A stretch of DNA of 64,000 nucleotides from positions 1 to 64,000 of the forward strand of contig JAGXHW010000006.1 of assembly GCA_024635995.1 (NCBI GenBank), written 5' to 3'. A program made the translations under genes and the position numbers. The notes under the pieces were generated by a model that had not been told where the DNA came from, searched no databases, and worked only from the letters and a program-made list of their open reading frames with translations. Positions 41,524-48,741 of this stretch are shown one piece after another; the first letter of the stretch is position 1, and the number at the start of each line of letters is the position of its first letter. Source of the stretch: Clostridiaceae bacterium. Its GTDB lineage: Bacteria > Bacillota > Clostridia > Peptostreptococcales > Tindalliaceae.

Positions 41524-42009
41524 ATGAACCATTTATTTGAAAGCGTCGCTTACCTGAAAGGGCTGGCAGAAGGCATGGACGTTAAAGAAACTTCCAAAGA
41601 AGGAAAATTGCTGCTGGGGATTTTAGACACCCTGGAGGAAATTATTTCATCCATGGAAGAGCTTCAGGAAGAACAGGATGATCTTGCAGAATACGTTGAA
41701 GCATTGGACGACGATTTGGCAGAAGTGGAAGAAAGCGTCATGGACGATGAAGATTTTGAAGATGACACGGAGGAAGAAGACATTGAATTCATGGAAATTG
41801 AGTGCCCTAAATGTGGGGAAATTATTTACCTGGATGAAGACATTCTTTATGATGACGATGCAGAGATTTTGTGCCCCAGTTGCCATGAACTCATTGAATT
41901 TGACTTAGACGATTTCATGGAAGACGAAGGCGGTTGCTGCTGTGGACATGGCGGTTGCTGCGAAGATGAAGATGATGAAGAAGAGGAAGTCGAAGAAACA
42001 AAGGAATAA
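41524..42009 (+). CDS. CD1247-type protein with zinc ribbon and Cys-rich tail
   Basis: The protein is 161 aa from the ATG at 41524, with AAGGAGG upstream. Residues 1-60 (YLKGLAEGMDVKETSKEGKL, LLGILDTLEEIISSMEELQE) match the CD1247 N-terminal domain of Clostridia. An acidic coiled region follows, then a CPKC...CPSC zinc ribbon (about 98-123), then a Cys/Gly/His cluster (GGCCCGHGGCCED) and a poly-acidic end. The function is unknown. The Cys cluster may bind metal. A short TGTGTC/GACACA hairpin precedes the gene. Confidence 0.8.
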   Translation: MNHLFESVAYLKGLAEGMDVKETSKEGKLLLGILDTLEEIISSMEELQEEQDDLAEYVEALDDDLAEVEESVMDDEDFEDDTEEEDIEFMEIECPKCGEIIYLDEDILYDDDAEILCPSCHELIEFDLDDFMEDEGGCCCGHGGCCEDEDDEEEEVEETKE

Positions 42010-42032
42010 ACACTGTCATTCACTAGTCTTAA

Positions 42033-42070
42033 GAGAAAATCCTTTGATTCGTCATGGGATTTTCTTTGTT
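42033..42070 (+). terminator. Terminator or attenuating hairpin before asp23
   Basis: GAAAATCC (42035-42042) pairs with GGATTTTC (42057-42064), then TTTGTT. It could end the CD1247-type transcript. Confidence 0.6.
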
Positions 42071-42084
42071 AAGGAGGAGTCATC

Positions 42085-42465
42085 ATGGATCAAGAACATG
42101 AACAGGAACAAGAATCCATTGGTCAGGTAAACATTGCAGAAGAAGTCATTGCCACCATCGCCTGCCTCAGCGCCACAGAAGTAAAGGGTGTAGCCGGTAT
42201 GAGCGGCGGTATCAGTGGCGGTATTGCTGAAGTGTTGGGTAAGAAGAACCTTTCCAAAGGTGTTAAAGTGGAACTAAAACACAACATGATTTACCTTCAC
42301 CTGAACCTGATTGTTGACTATGGCATTGCCATTCCTGAAATTGCCTGGGAAATTCAAGACAAGGTGAAAAACATGGTGGAAACCATGACGGCTATGAAAG
42401 TGGCCACCGTGGACATTCATGTGCAGGCCGTTAAATTTCCTGATGGCGAAATTAAGGAAGTATAA
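42085..42465 (+). CDS. Asp23/Gls24 family envelope stress protein
   Basis: The protein is 126 aa. The Gls24 fold spans residues 14-115 (VNIAEEVIATIACLSATEVK, GVAGMSGG, VKVELKHNMIYLHLNLIVDY). The family includes membrane-associated envelope stress proteins. The gene commonly lies just upstream of nusB in Firmicutes, as here (20 bases), so it is probably cotranscribed. Confidence 0.9.
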   Translation: MDQEHEQEQESIGQVNIAEEVIATIACLSATEVKGVAGMSGGISGGIAEVLGKKNLSKGVKVELKHNMIYLHLNLIVDYGIAIPEIAWEIQDKVKNMVETMTAMKVATVDIHVQAVKFPDGEIKEV

Positions 42466-42484
42466 TACACTGGAGGTACCCTGC

Positions 42485-43063
42485 ATGAAACGGAAAGAAG
42501 CAAGGGAGCTGTGTATGCAGCTTGTGTACGAAATGATCATAAAAAATGAATTCGGTTTGGCGGGGTATCAGTTCTACCTGGAAGAAAACCCGGAAGAGAA
42601 CCCTCAGGACGGTTACATTCGCCAGGTGTTGTCATCAGTGACTGATCACCATGACGACATGGACCAGTTGATTCATTCCTATGCCATTGGCTGGGAAATG
42701 GACCGTATTTCCCGTGTTGACATGGCCATTTTGCGGGTGGCCCTGGCTGAAATGCAGCATATCGACGACATTCCCAATTTTGTGTCGGTGAACGAAGCCA
42801 TCGAAATGGCCAAGAAATTTAGCACCGAAAATTCTTCTTCCTTTGTCAACGGTATTTTAGGCACGTACCTGAAAGACCGGGGGGAAGACAGACTCCACCT
42901 GGATGAACTTTCAAGAATAGCAGAAGCATCTCAGGTAGAAAAGTCCTCTCAAACAGAAAAAGTGTTAGACTCAGACAAAGCGTTAGAATCAGAAGAAACC
43001 TTGGAATCAGAAGAAACCTTGGAATCAGAATTAGATTTAGATGAAACATCTCAAAAGGAATGA
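42485..43063 (+). CDS. nusB: Transcription antitermination factor NusB with acidic tail
   Basis: The protein is 192 aa. Residues 1-135 are a normal NusB helical bundle (KRKEARELCMQLVYEM, WEMDRISRVDMAILRVALAE, FSTENSSSFVNGILGTYLKD), which binds boxA RNA with S10. The last 50 residues are an extra tail of Ser, Glu, Asp and Leu. It is encoded partly by an 18-base unit repeated at about 42986-43021 (LESEET repeated). The tail is absent from typical NusB of about 140 aa. Confidence 0.92.
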   Translation: MKRKEARELCMQLVYEMIIKNEFGLAGYQFYLEENPEENPQDGYIRQVLSSVTDHHDDMDQLIHSYAIGWEMDRISRVDMAILRVALAEMQHIDDIPNFVSVNEAIEMAKKFSTENSSSFVNGILGTYLKDRGEDRLHLDELSRIAEASQVEKSSQTEKVLDSDKALESEETLESEETLESELDLDETSQKE

Positions 43064-44091
43064 ATCCTTTGAATAAAACAGATGTTGAAGCAGTGCTGGC
43101 CTTTGATACCAGCAATTATACAACTTCAATTGCAGTGATGGACCTTGCTGGCAACCTGCTGGACCATCACCGCCAGTTACTGTCTGTTGAAGATGGAAAA
43201 CGGGGCCTCAGACAATCTGATGCCCTTTTTCAGCATGTGCAACGTTTGCCTCTGTTAATGGAAAAACTAGCACCCATCCTGAAACAGGTGACCCTGAAAG
43301 CCATCGGCTACAGCGACCGTCCACGCAGGGTGGAAGGTTCCTACATGCCCGTGTTTCTTGCATGTGAGACTGTCGCCCGTTCATTGTCCGCTAGTCATGG
43401 AATTCCCTGTTATGCCTTCAGCCACCAGGAAGGTCACATTGCTGCTGGCTTATGGTCTTTAGGCATGCAGGTGGAAGAACCCTTTTATGCCCTGCACCTA
43501 TCCGGAGGCACAACAGAACTATTGAAAGTGACTCCACGCTCTGATCTTGGCTTTGACGAAGAAATCATTGGGGCCACGGCAGACATCAGTCTGGGGCAGC
43601 TCATCGACCGAACAGGCGTGGCACTGGGTTTGCCCTTTCCTGCAGGACCAGCCCTGGAAAAACTGGCCTTGGCTTGTAAAGAAGAACCTTTTGACATTCC
43701 TTTTTCTATAAAAAGCAATTCATCTGGAAAGAAAACAGATCAAACATCCAAAAGCAAAACAATAGAAATAAACCTGTCCGGTCCAGAAACCCATGTGCAG
43801 CGGTTACTGACAACCGAGTCACCTGAACGCATTGCCCTAAGCCTTTTCTATTTTGCCGGAAAACTGCTGGCCCGTCTGGTGATGAGAGCCCAGTCATCGT
43901 CGCCTCTGCCCTTTTTATTAAGTGTAGGAGGCGTTGCCTCCAACAGCATCGTGAGACGGGTGATGGAAGAAGAAGTGTACAGCGTACCACCTATTACTTT
44001 GCATTATGCCACACCAGCCCATTGCAGTGACAACGCCGTTGGAACGGCGGCACTCACCCTGCAGTCTTATACACGCTCATCACAGTCATAA
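43060..44091 (+). CDS. TsaD-like (peptidase M22/Kae1 family) paralogue
   Basis: The protein is 343 aa. It overlaps nusB by four bases; a TTG at 43069 has better spacing to AAAGGA and may be the real start. The ASKHA ATPase fold has AFDTSNYTTSIAVMD near residue 14, the metal-site His pair in SHQEGHIAAG, LHLSGGTTELLKV, and a terminal SVGGVASN/CSDNAVGTA with the third ligand Asp. It resembles TsaD, which makes t6A37 of tRNA, but is more divergent and carries a Lys/Ser-rich insert near 225-240. A genuine tsaD would usually exist elsewhere, so this is probably a paralogue of unknown job. Confidence 0.75.
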   Translation: MNPLNKTDVEAVLAFDTSNYTTSIAVMDLAGNLLDHHRQLLSVEDGKRGLRQSDALFQHVQRLPLLMEKLAPILKQVTLKAIGYSDRPRRVEGSYMPVFLACETVARSLSASHGIPCYAFSHQEGHIAAGLWSLGMQVEEPFYALHLSGGTTELLKVTPRSDLGFDEEIIGATADISLGQLIDRTGVALGLPFPAGPALEKLALACKEEPFDIPFSIKSNSSGKKTDQTSKSKTIEINLSGPETHVQRLLTTESPERIALSLFYFAGKLLARLVMRAQSSSPLPFLLSVGGVASNSIVRRVMEEEVYSVPPITLHYATPAHCSDNAVGTAALTLQSYTRSSQS

Positions 44092-44203
44092 CAATTGTCT
44101 TGTTTTCATGACACAATAATGCGCATGATTTCTTCTTACATAAACGATGAACTCATACATCACTATGCTTAATCCCTATGCCTAAATGTCTGGAGTTGAT
44201 TTA

Positions 44204-45415
44204 ATGAAGATCAAAACACTGTCAGTCACACAACTAAACCTATATGTAAAACGACTGATCAATGCAGACCCCATCCTGCACATGGTGCAGGTGGCGGGGG
44301 AAGTGTCTAACTGCACCTACCACGGCAGCGGTCACATTTATTTTTCCCTGAAAGACGAAAACAGCCGGATTCGCTGCGTCATGTTCCGCAGCCAGGCCCA
44401 GGGCCTGAAGATCCGGTTAAAAGAAGGCATGCGGGTAACGGCCGCTGGTTCCATCACAGTCTATGAACGTGACGGCCAGTACCAGCTCATTGCCTCCCAT
44501 ATTGAAGAAACCGGCCTTGGTGACTGGTTTCTGGCCTTTCAGCAGTTAAAGGAAAAGCTCGACCGGGAGGGACTGCTTGACCCTTCCAGAAAGAAACCCC
44601 TGCCCCTTTATCCGGAATCCATCGGCCTTATTACCTCTGAAACAGGGGCGGCCCTGCAGGATTTTCTCACCGTATTGCACCGACGCTGGCCATCAGCTAA
44701 ACTGACACTGTTTGCCTCCCTTGTTCAGGGAGAAATGGCGCCCCAGTCATTGACCAAAGCCGTGAACAAAGCCCAGGATTATGATCTTGATTTAATTCTC
44801 CTGGGACGGGGCGGCGGTTCAATTGAAGAACTGTGGGCTTTTAACAGCGAATCCTTGGCTTACGCCATTGCCAATTCGAAAATACCCATTATTTCCGGAG
44901 TAGGCCATGAAACGGATTTTACCATTGCTGATTTTGTGGCCGACCAACGGGCCAACACCCCCACAGCGGCTGCAGAGCTGGCAGTACCAGACGCTAAACA
45001 GCTGGTACGTCAGTTGGACGGCCTGATGGCTGCCATGAAAAACAGGGTTAACCAGCACCTATCCCAGGAAAAACGGGCACTGGAAGCCATGACCCTGCGT
45101 GCGCCTTTCCGATTTCCCACACGATTTCTTGATGAACAGCGTCAGGCACTAGACACGCTTCAGCTACAACTGGTACAATTAATGGAAAAAGACTTTAAAG
45201 ATCGTAACACCCACCTGGCACACACAGGTGAAAAACTGCATCAACTGAGCCCCCTCAGCACCCTGGGCCGTGGTTATGCTTTTATCCAGGACGAAACTGA
45301 AGCGGTGATCACCCGCATCAACCAGGTAAGTCAGGAGCAACAGGTGACTGTCACATTGCAAGACGGCAGGTTCAATGCCAGCGTCATATCAATAAAAGAA
45401 GGGGGCACATCATGA
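44204..45415 (+). CDS. xseA: Exodeoxyribonuclease VII large subunit
   Basis: The protein is 403 aa. The ATG at 44204 lies eight bases after GGAG; the ATG at 44186 lacks a site. An N-terminal OB fold (CTYHGSGHIYFSLKDENSRI) is followed by the catalytic region (ITSETGAALQDFLTVLHRRW, GRGGGSIEELWAFN, VGHETDFTIADFVADQRANT) and a coiled coil. It degrades single-stranded DNA with XseB. It overlaps xseB by four bases. Confidence 0.96.
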   Translation: MKIKTLSVTQLNLYVKRLINADPILHMVQVAGEVSNCTYHGSGHIYFSLKDENSRIRCVMFRSQAQGLKIRLKEGMRVTAAGSITVYERDGQYQLIASHIEETGLGDWFLAFQQLKEKLDREGLLDPSRKKPLPLYPESIGLITSETGAALQDFLTVLHRRWPSAKLTLFASLVQGEMAPQSLTKAVNKAQDYDLDLILLGRGGGSIEELWAFNSESLAYAIANSKIPIISGVGHETDFTIADFVADQRANTPTAAAELAVPDAKQLVRQLDGLMAAMKNRVNQHLSQEKRALEAMTLRAPFRFPTRFLDEQRQALDTLQLQLVQLMEKDFKDRNTHLAHTGEKLHQLSPLSTLGRGYAFIQDETEAVITRINQVSQEQQVTVTLQDGRFNASVISIKEGGTS

Positions 45416-45645
45416 AGAAAAAATCCTATGAAGCATCCTTTAAACGATTGGAAGAAATCATGTCCACTCTGGAAGACGGGCAGCTGGGGCTTGAAGAATC
45501 CCTGACGTTATTCCAGGAGGGTATCGAACTGTACCGTCAGTGCCGTGAACAATTGAACAAAGCAGAAGACACCCTTAAGGTGGTGTTGGCAGAATCCGGC
45601 CTTGAAACCATCAAACCCTTGCGGGAAGAATTGGAGGAGTCTTAA
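45412..45645 (+). CDS. xseB: Exodeoxyribonuclease VII small subunit
   Basis: The protein is 77 aa of the usual length. It shows the helical-hairpin signature SYEASFKRLEEIMSTLEDGQ, then LGLEESLTLFQEGIELYRQC. Several copies bind one XseA. It is immediately followed by ispA. Confidence 0.95.
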   Translation: MKKKSYEASFKRLEEIMSTLEDGQLGLEESLTLFQEGIELYRQCREQLNKAEDTLKVVLAESGLETIKPLREELEES

Positions 45646-46545
45646 GTGGAATGGAAGGAAACCCTGAGCCGTTACATTGATCTCACCAACGAAGCTTTGT
45701 CCACTTACACCGACATTGAAAACGGTGAAAACCAGCAGGTGATCAACGCCATGCAGTACAGTCTTTTTGCCGGCGGCAAACGGCTTCGGCCTGTGCTGAC
45801 ACTGGCGGCGGCAGAAATGTTGGGAGGCAGTGCAAAAATGGCTCTGCCCTATGCCTGCGCCCTGGAAATGATTCATACATACTCCCTGATCCATGACGAC
45901 TTGCCGGCCATGGACGACGATGACTTTCGAAGAGGCAAACCCACCAACCATATAGTCTATGGTGACGGCATGGCGATCCTGGCCGGTGACGGTCTTCTCA
46001 ACCTTGCCTATGAAATCATGCTGGACGACGCTACAAAACAGCCTAACCCCAAGCCTTGTCTCAAAGCTGCCCACACTATTGCTGTGGCGGCAGGGATTCA
46101 CGGGATGATTGGCGGACAATCTGCGGATTTGATGAACGAAGGTCAATCGAAACAGGAAGAACCTTCTGCCGATACATTAGCCTACATTCACGAACACAAA
46201 ACCGGTGCGTTATTGGCAGCTGCCCTGACCGCAGGTGCTTATGTAGCCGGTGCCACGGAAAAAGAAGCCGAAGCCATGAAATCCGCCGGCTTTGCCCTTG
46301 GCCTGGCCTTTCAAATTCAGGACGATTTGCTGGACCTGGAGGGTGATGCAGAAGAAATGGGAAAACCTGTAGGCAGTGACCTGAAAAATGAGAAGATGAC
46401 TTACCCAGCCATATACGGGGTGGAGGCCTCACATGAAAAGGTGAGAGCCCTGACCGACGGTGCTTTGGGCATCTTTGAAGGATTTGGATCTTCCTCTGCC
46501 TTTCTCCAGTCACTGGCCACTTATTTGATTTCACGCCGTTCCTAG
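45646..46545 (+). CDS. ispA: Farnesyl diphosphate synthase (short-chain polyprenyl synthase)
   Basis: The protein is 299 aa with a GTG start directly after the xseB stop. The two aspartate-rich motifs are DDLPAMDDDDFRRG and QIQDDLLDLEGD, and GGKRLRP binds isopentenyl diphosphate. It condenses IPP with DMAPP and GPP to give C15 precursors. With dxs downstream it forms an isoprenoid pair flanking the OLE RNA. Confidence 0.94.
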   Translation: MEWKETLSRYIDLTNEALSTYTDIENGENQQVINAMQYSLFAGGKRLRPVLTLAAAEMLGGSAKMALPYACALEMIHTYSLIHDDLPAMDDDDFRRGKPTNHIVYGDGMAILAGDGLLNLAYEIMLDDATKQPNPKPCLKAAHTIAVAAGIHGMIGGQSADLMNEGQSKQEEPSADTLAYIHEHKTGALLAAALTAGAYVAGATEKEAEAMKSAGFALGLAFQIQDDLLDLEGDAEEMGKPVGSDLKNEKMTYPAIYGVEASHEKVRALTDGALGIFEGFGSSSAFLQSLATYLISRRS

Positions 46546-46625
46546 TGGGTATCCCATAAAATATGAAACAAACAGCAAGGCATATGACACTTTGTTATGA
46601 ATCTGCTGCAGGAGGTGCATAGACA

Positions 46626-47081
46626 ATGGATACGTTTTTCCTTGAAATAGGCCAAAACAAAGTCTTGTGGATCTCCATGCTTGCCTGGTTCATCGCCCAG
46701 TCGTTAAAAGTGGTGCACACCCTTATTGTAGACAAACGTTTTAATGTGTTGCGGTTTGTTGGTTCAGGGGGCATGCCCAGCTCCCATTCTTCCTTCGTCA
46801 CGGCCATGACAAGCTCCATCGGCCAGATTCACGGCTTCAATTCCACCCTCTTTGCCATGTCCCTGGGCTTTGCCCTTGTGGTTATGTATGACGCTGCCGG
46901 TGTTCGTTTTGCTGTGGGAAACCAGGCCATCATCCTCAACCAGATGATTGAAGACTTTCACATGCGCCGGAAAGATAAAAAACTGACAGAACACCGACTG
47001 AAAGAACTGGTGGGCCATACCCAGTACGAGGTGTTGGTGGGCGCTATTTTGGGCATTCTCCTTTCTATACTCCTTGTTTGA
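46626..47081 (+). CDS. DUF212 (divergent PAP2) membrane protein
   Basis: The protein is 151 aa with AGGAGGTG at 46610-46617. Membrane segments flank GGMPSSHSSFVTAM, a PAP2-like phosphatase motif with Ser and His, and AVVMYDAAGVRFAVGNQA-type sequence follows (LVVMYDAAGVR). The C-terminus has LVGHTQYEVLVGAILGI. It is a divergent PAP2 family (YuiD-like) member of unknown substrate. The promoter of the OLE RNA overlaps its last codons. Confidence 0.9.
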   Translation: MDTFFLEIGQNKVLWISMLAWFIAQSLKVVHTLIVDKRFNVLRFVGSGGMPSSHSSFVTAMTSSIGQIHGFNSTLFAMSLGFALVVMYDAAGVRFAVGNQAIILNQMIEDFHMRRKDKKLTEHRLKELVGHTQYEVLVGAILGILLSILLV

Positions 47082-47106
47082 GTTTTTGCCTCAAACATGC
47101 TATAAT
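47078..47106 (+). promoter_or_regulatory. Promoter for the OLE RNA
   Basis: TTGAGT (47078-47083), a 17-base spacer and TATAAT (47101-47106) predict a start near 47113. The -35 overlaps the stop codon of the DUF212 gene. Confidence 0.7.
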
Positions 47107-47112
47107 AAAGCA

Positions 47113-47730
47113 AGGAACAGCAGTGGTGCAGTATTCTAGTCAGAACCACCGGTTACTGAGGGCGGGCCTAAAAATCCGCAAAAGGGCACATCGATGAAGT
47201 TCCTGGTTTGGGCTTGCGACGCCCAGTCGTGGGTCTTTTCTGGGAGTAAGAAGATGGGGGCGATCCGCAATGGCATGCGGGCGTTGACCCTCGCTTCGTG
47301 GAGGCCTATCTCGGATCAGACTGAGAAGGTAGAAACCTGCGTAGGCGTCTTGACGGACAGCAAAGCGCGCAGAGTAGCCTGCCTTGAGTGGGACGAGACG
47401 ATAGTAGGATCAGATTCTTGGAGCCAGGGCCCGGCAAAGAGGATAATTGCCTACTGAAACTCCTCCTGCAAAAGAGGCTAAGAACCGGTGACACTGTAGA
47501 GGAAATCTCCTAGACTGTTCGCAAGAAACCTTTTGGGGATTACAGTGCGGACTAAGTGGCAATCCAGTCCTGTGTATGGTGACATAGCAGAGGCTTCTTT
47601 AAAGGGAAACCGCTGTGCTGGCGACACGCAGTAGAGGTCGGGGAAAACTTACTGGACCTAAGCCGTAAAATTTACCTAACGGGTTACCACTGTGAGTTTC
47701 TGCTGATAGCCGACGCTATCAGCTTTTTAT
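47113..47730 (+). ncRNA. ole: OLE RNA (ornate, large, extremophilic RNA)
   Basis: This is a gene-free, G+C-rich region of about 610 bases with dense potential pairing, ending in a strong terminator. Its length, its position between ispA/DUF212 and an OapA-like gene followed by dxs, and segments such as GGGAAACCGCTGTG and CACGCAGTAGAGGTCGGGG agree with what I know of OLE RNAs. OLE RNAs assemble with OapA at the membrane and are linked to cold, alcohol and magnesium stress in Bacillus halodurans. ORFs read through it are not protein-like. Identification is by context and recall, not by covariance model. Confidence 0.88.
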
Positions 47731-47735
47731 TTTTT
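47702..47735 (+). terminator. Terminator at the 3' end of the OLE RNA
   Basis: GCTGATAGC (47702-47710) pairs perfectly with GCTATCAGC (47715-47723), then TTTTTATTTTTTATTT. Confidence 0.9.
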
Positions 47736-47742
47736 ATTTATC

Positions 47743-47875
47743 CCTTCTCCCCTCTTGGAAAAGGTTATGATTAAATCTAAATATTTCTAATGAATGTGAT
47801 TCCCTTTTTTGTGCCTTCTCCCTATGAGGAGAAGGTTAGGATGAGGGGTATAAGTAAAAGGTTAGGATGAGGGGC
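47743..47875 (+). repeat. Cluster of REP-like hairpins between OLE and oapA
   Basis: CCTTCTCC (47814-47821) pairs with GGAGAAGG (47828-47835), followed by TTAGGATGAGGGG. A second tail copy (AAAGGTTAGGATGAGGGG) follows at 47858-47875 without a hairpin. A decayed unit with CCTTCTCC and GGAAAAGG lies at 47743-47764. It is the same family as the units at 6449 and 7997. Confidence 0.6.
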
Positions 47876-47906
47876 AGTTGATGGAAAAACACTGGAGGGA
47901 ACATTG

Positions 47907-48533
47907 TTGGGAAAGGATAAGTTACCAAGACCTAAACCGGTGCGCAACAGACGACCGGAACAGAACCACATCGAGGAACTTTTCAAAAAGTATAACCTAA
48001 AATGGGTTGTCACGGTGTCCATCTGGACATTTTTTCTGGCCGCCACGTTCAATTATCTTTCTGAACAGTTATTGATTCGGGCCAGCCTGGGGCCGGCTTT
48101 TGTCATTTTATTCATCATTATATTGATTGGTGTGATCTTCGATATGGTGGGCATTGCCGTAGCCGTTGCTTCAGAGAAACCCTTTCATGCCATGGCCGCT
48201 GACAAAGTGCCTTCTGCCAGGGCTGCCATTCGCCTGCTGAAAAACGCCGGTTCTGTTTCCAATGTCTGTAATGACGTGATTGGAGATATATGCGGTATCA
48301 TCAGTGGTGTGGCTGCAGCCACCATTATACTGAAGGTAAGTCCTGATTTGACACCACTGCAACTACTGGTGTTTACTTTAGTGTTGGGTGGTTTTGTAGC
48401 GGCCCTCACCGTGGGAGGAAAAGCTTTTGGAAAAAACATTGCCCTGGAGAAATCCCACGAAATCGTGAATGTCGTATCAAAAATAGCCAATTTTTTTGTA
48501 GGAGATAAACCTTCTGATAAAACCCTGAAATAA
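47907..48533 (+). CDS. oapA: OLE-associated protein A-like membrane protein
   Basis: The protein is 208 aa. The TTG at 47907 is six bases after GGAGGGA; the TTG at 47904 is possible. A basic N-terminus precedes about four membrane helices (near 32-52, 65-90, 125-150 and 155-172). Conserved-looking polar segments are FDMVGIAVAVASEKPFHAMA and VSNVCNDVIGDICGIISG. Placement directly after the OLE RNA and before dxs is diagnostic of OapA, the protein that docks OLE RNA at the membrane. The family link is by recall and synteny. Confidence 0.85.
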   Translation: MGKDKLPRPKPVRNRRPEQNHIEELFKKYNLKWVVTVSIWTFFLAATFNYLSEQLLIRASLGPAFVILFIIILIGVIFDMVGIAVAVASEKPFHAMAADKVPSARAAIRLLKNAGSVSNVCNDVIGDICGIISGVAAATIILKVSPDLTPLQLLVFTLVLGGFVAALTVGGKAFGKNIALEKSHEIVNVVSKIANFFVGDKPSDKTLK

Positions 48534-48594
48534 TACTCTGATATGAAATAATTGCTCCGAATCTATTGTGTTTAATCAGTATGGGACATCTTGA

Positions 48595-48631
48595 TTGACA
48601 CTTTTGACACCTAATAATTATACATTATGAT
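48595..48631 (+). promoter_or_regulatory. Promoter candidates upstream of dxs
   Basis: There are two overlapping options: TTGACA (48595-48600), 17 bases, TTATAC (48618-48623); or TTGACA (48604-48609), 16 bases, TATGAT (48626-48631). Either gives a leader of about 100 bases. Confidence 0.5.
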
Positions 48632-48741
48632 TGATTACTTTCTTTCGAAAGGTTACAATAGAATCAGTTCAGGTTGTATATACAGATATGCATAATTATT
48701 ATAAATTTAGTAATCTATTTGTTGGAAAGCGAGAGGATTTT

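Noticed and set aside
47194-47494. Protein-coding ORFs on both strands at 47194-47494
   Set aside because: They lie within the OLE RNA, have no ribosome sites and encode compositionally odd peptides.
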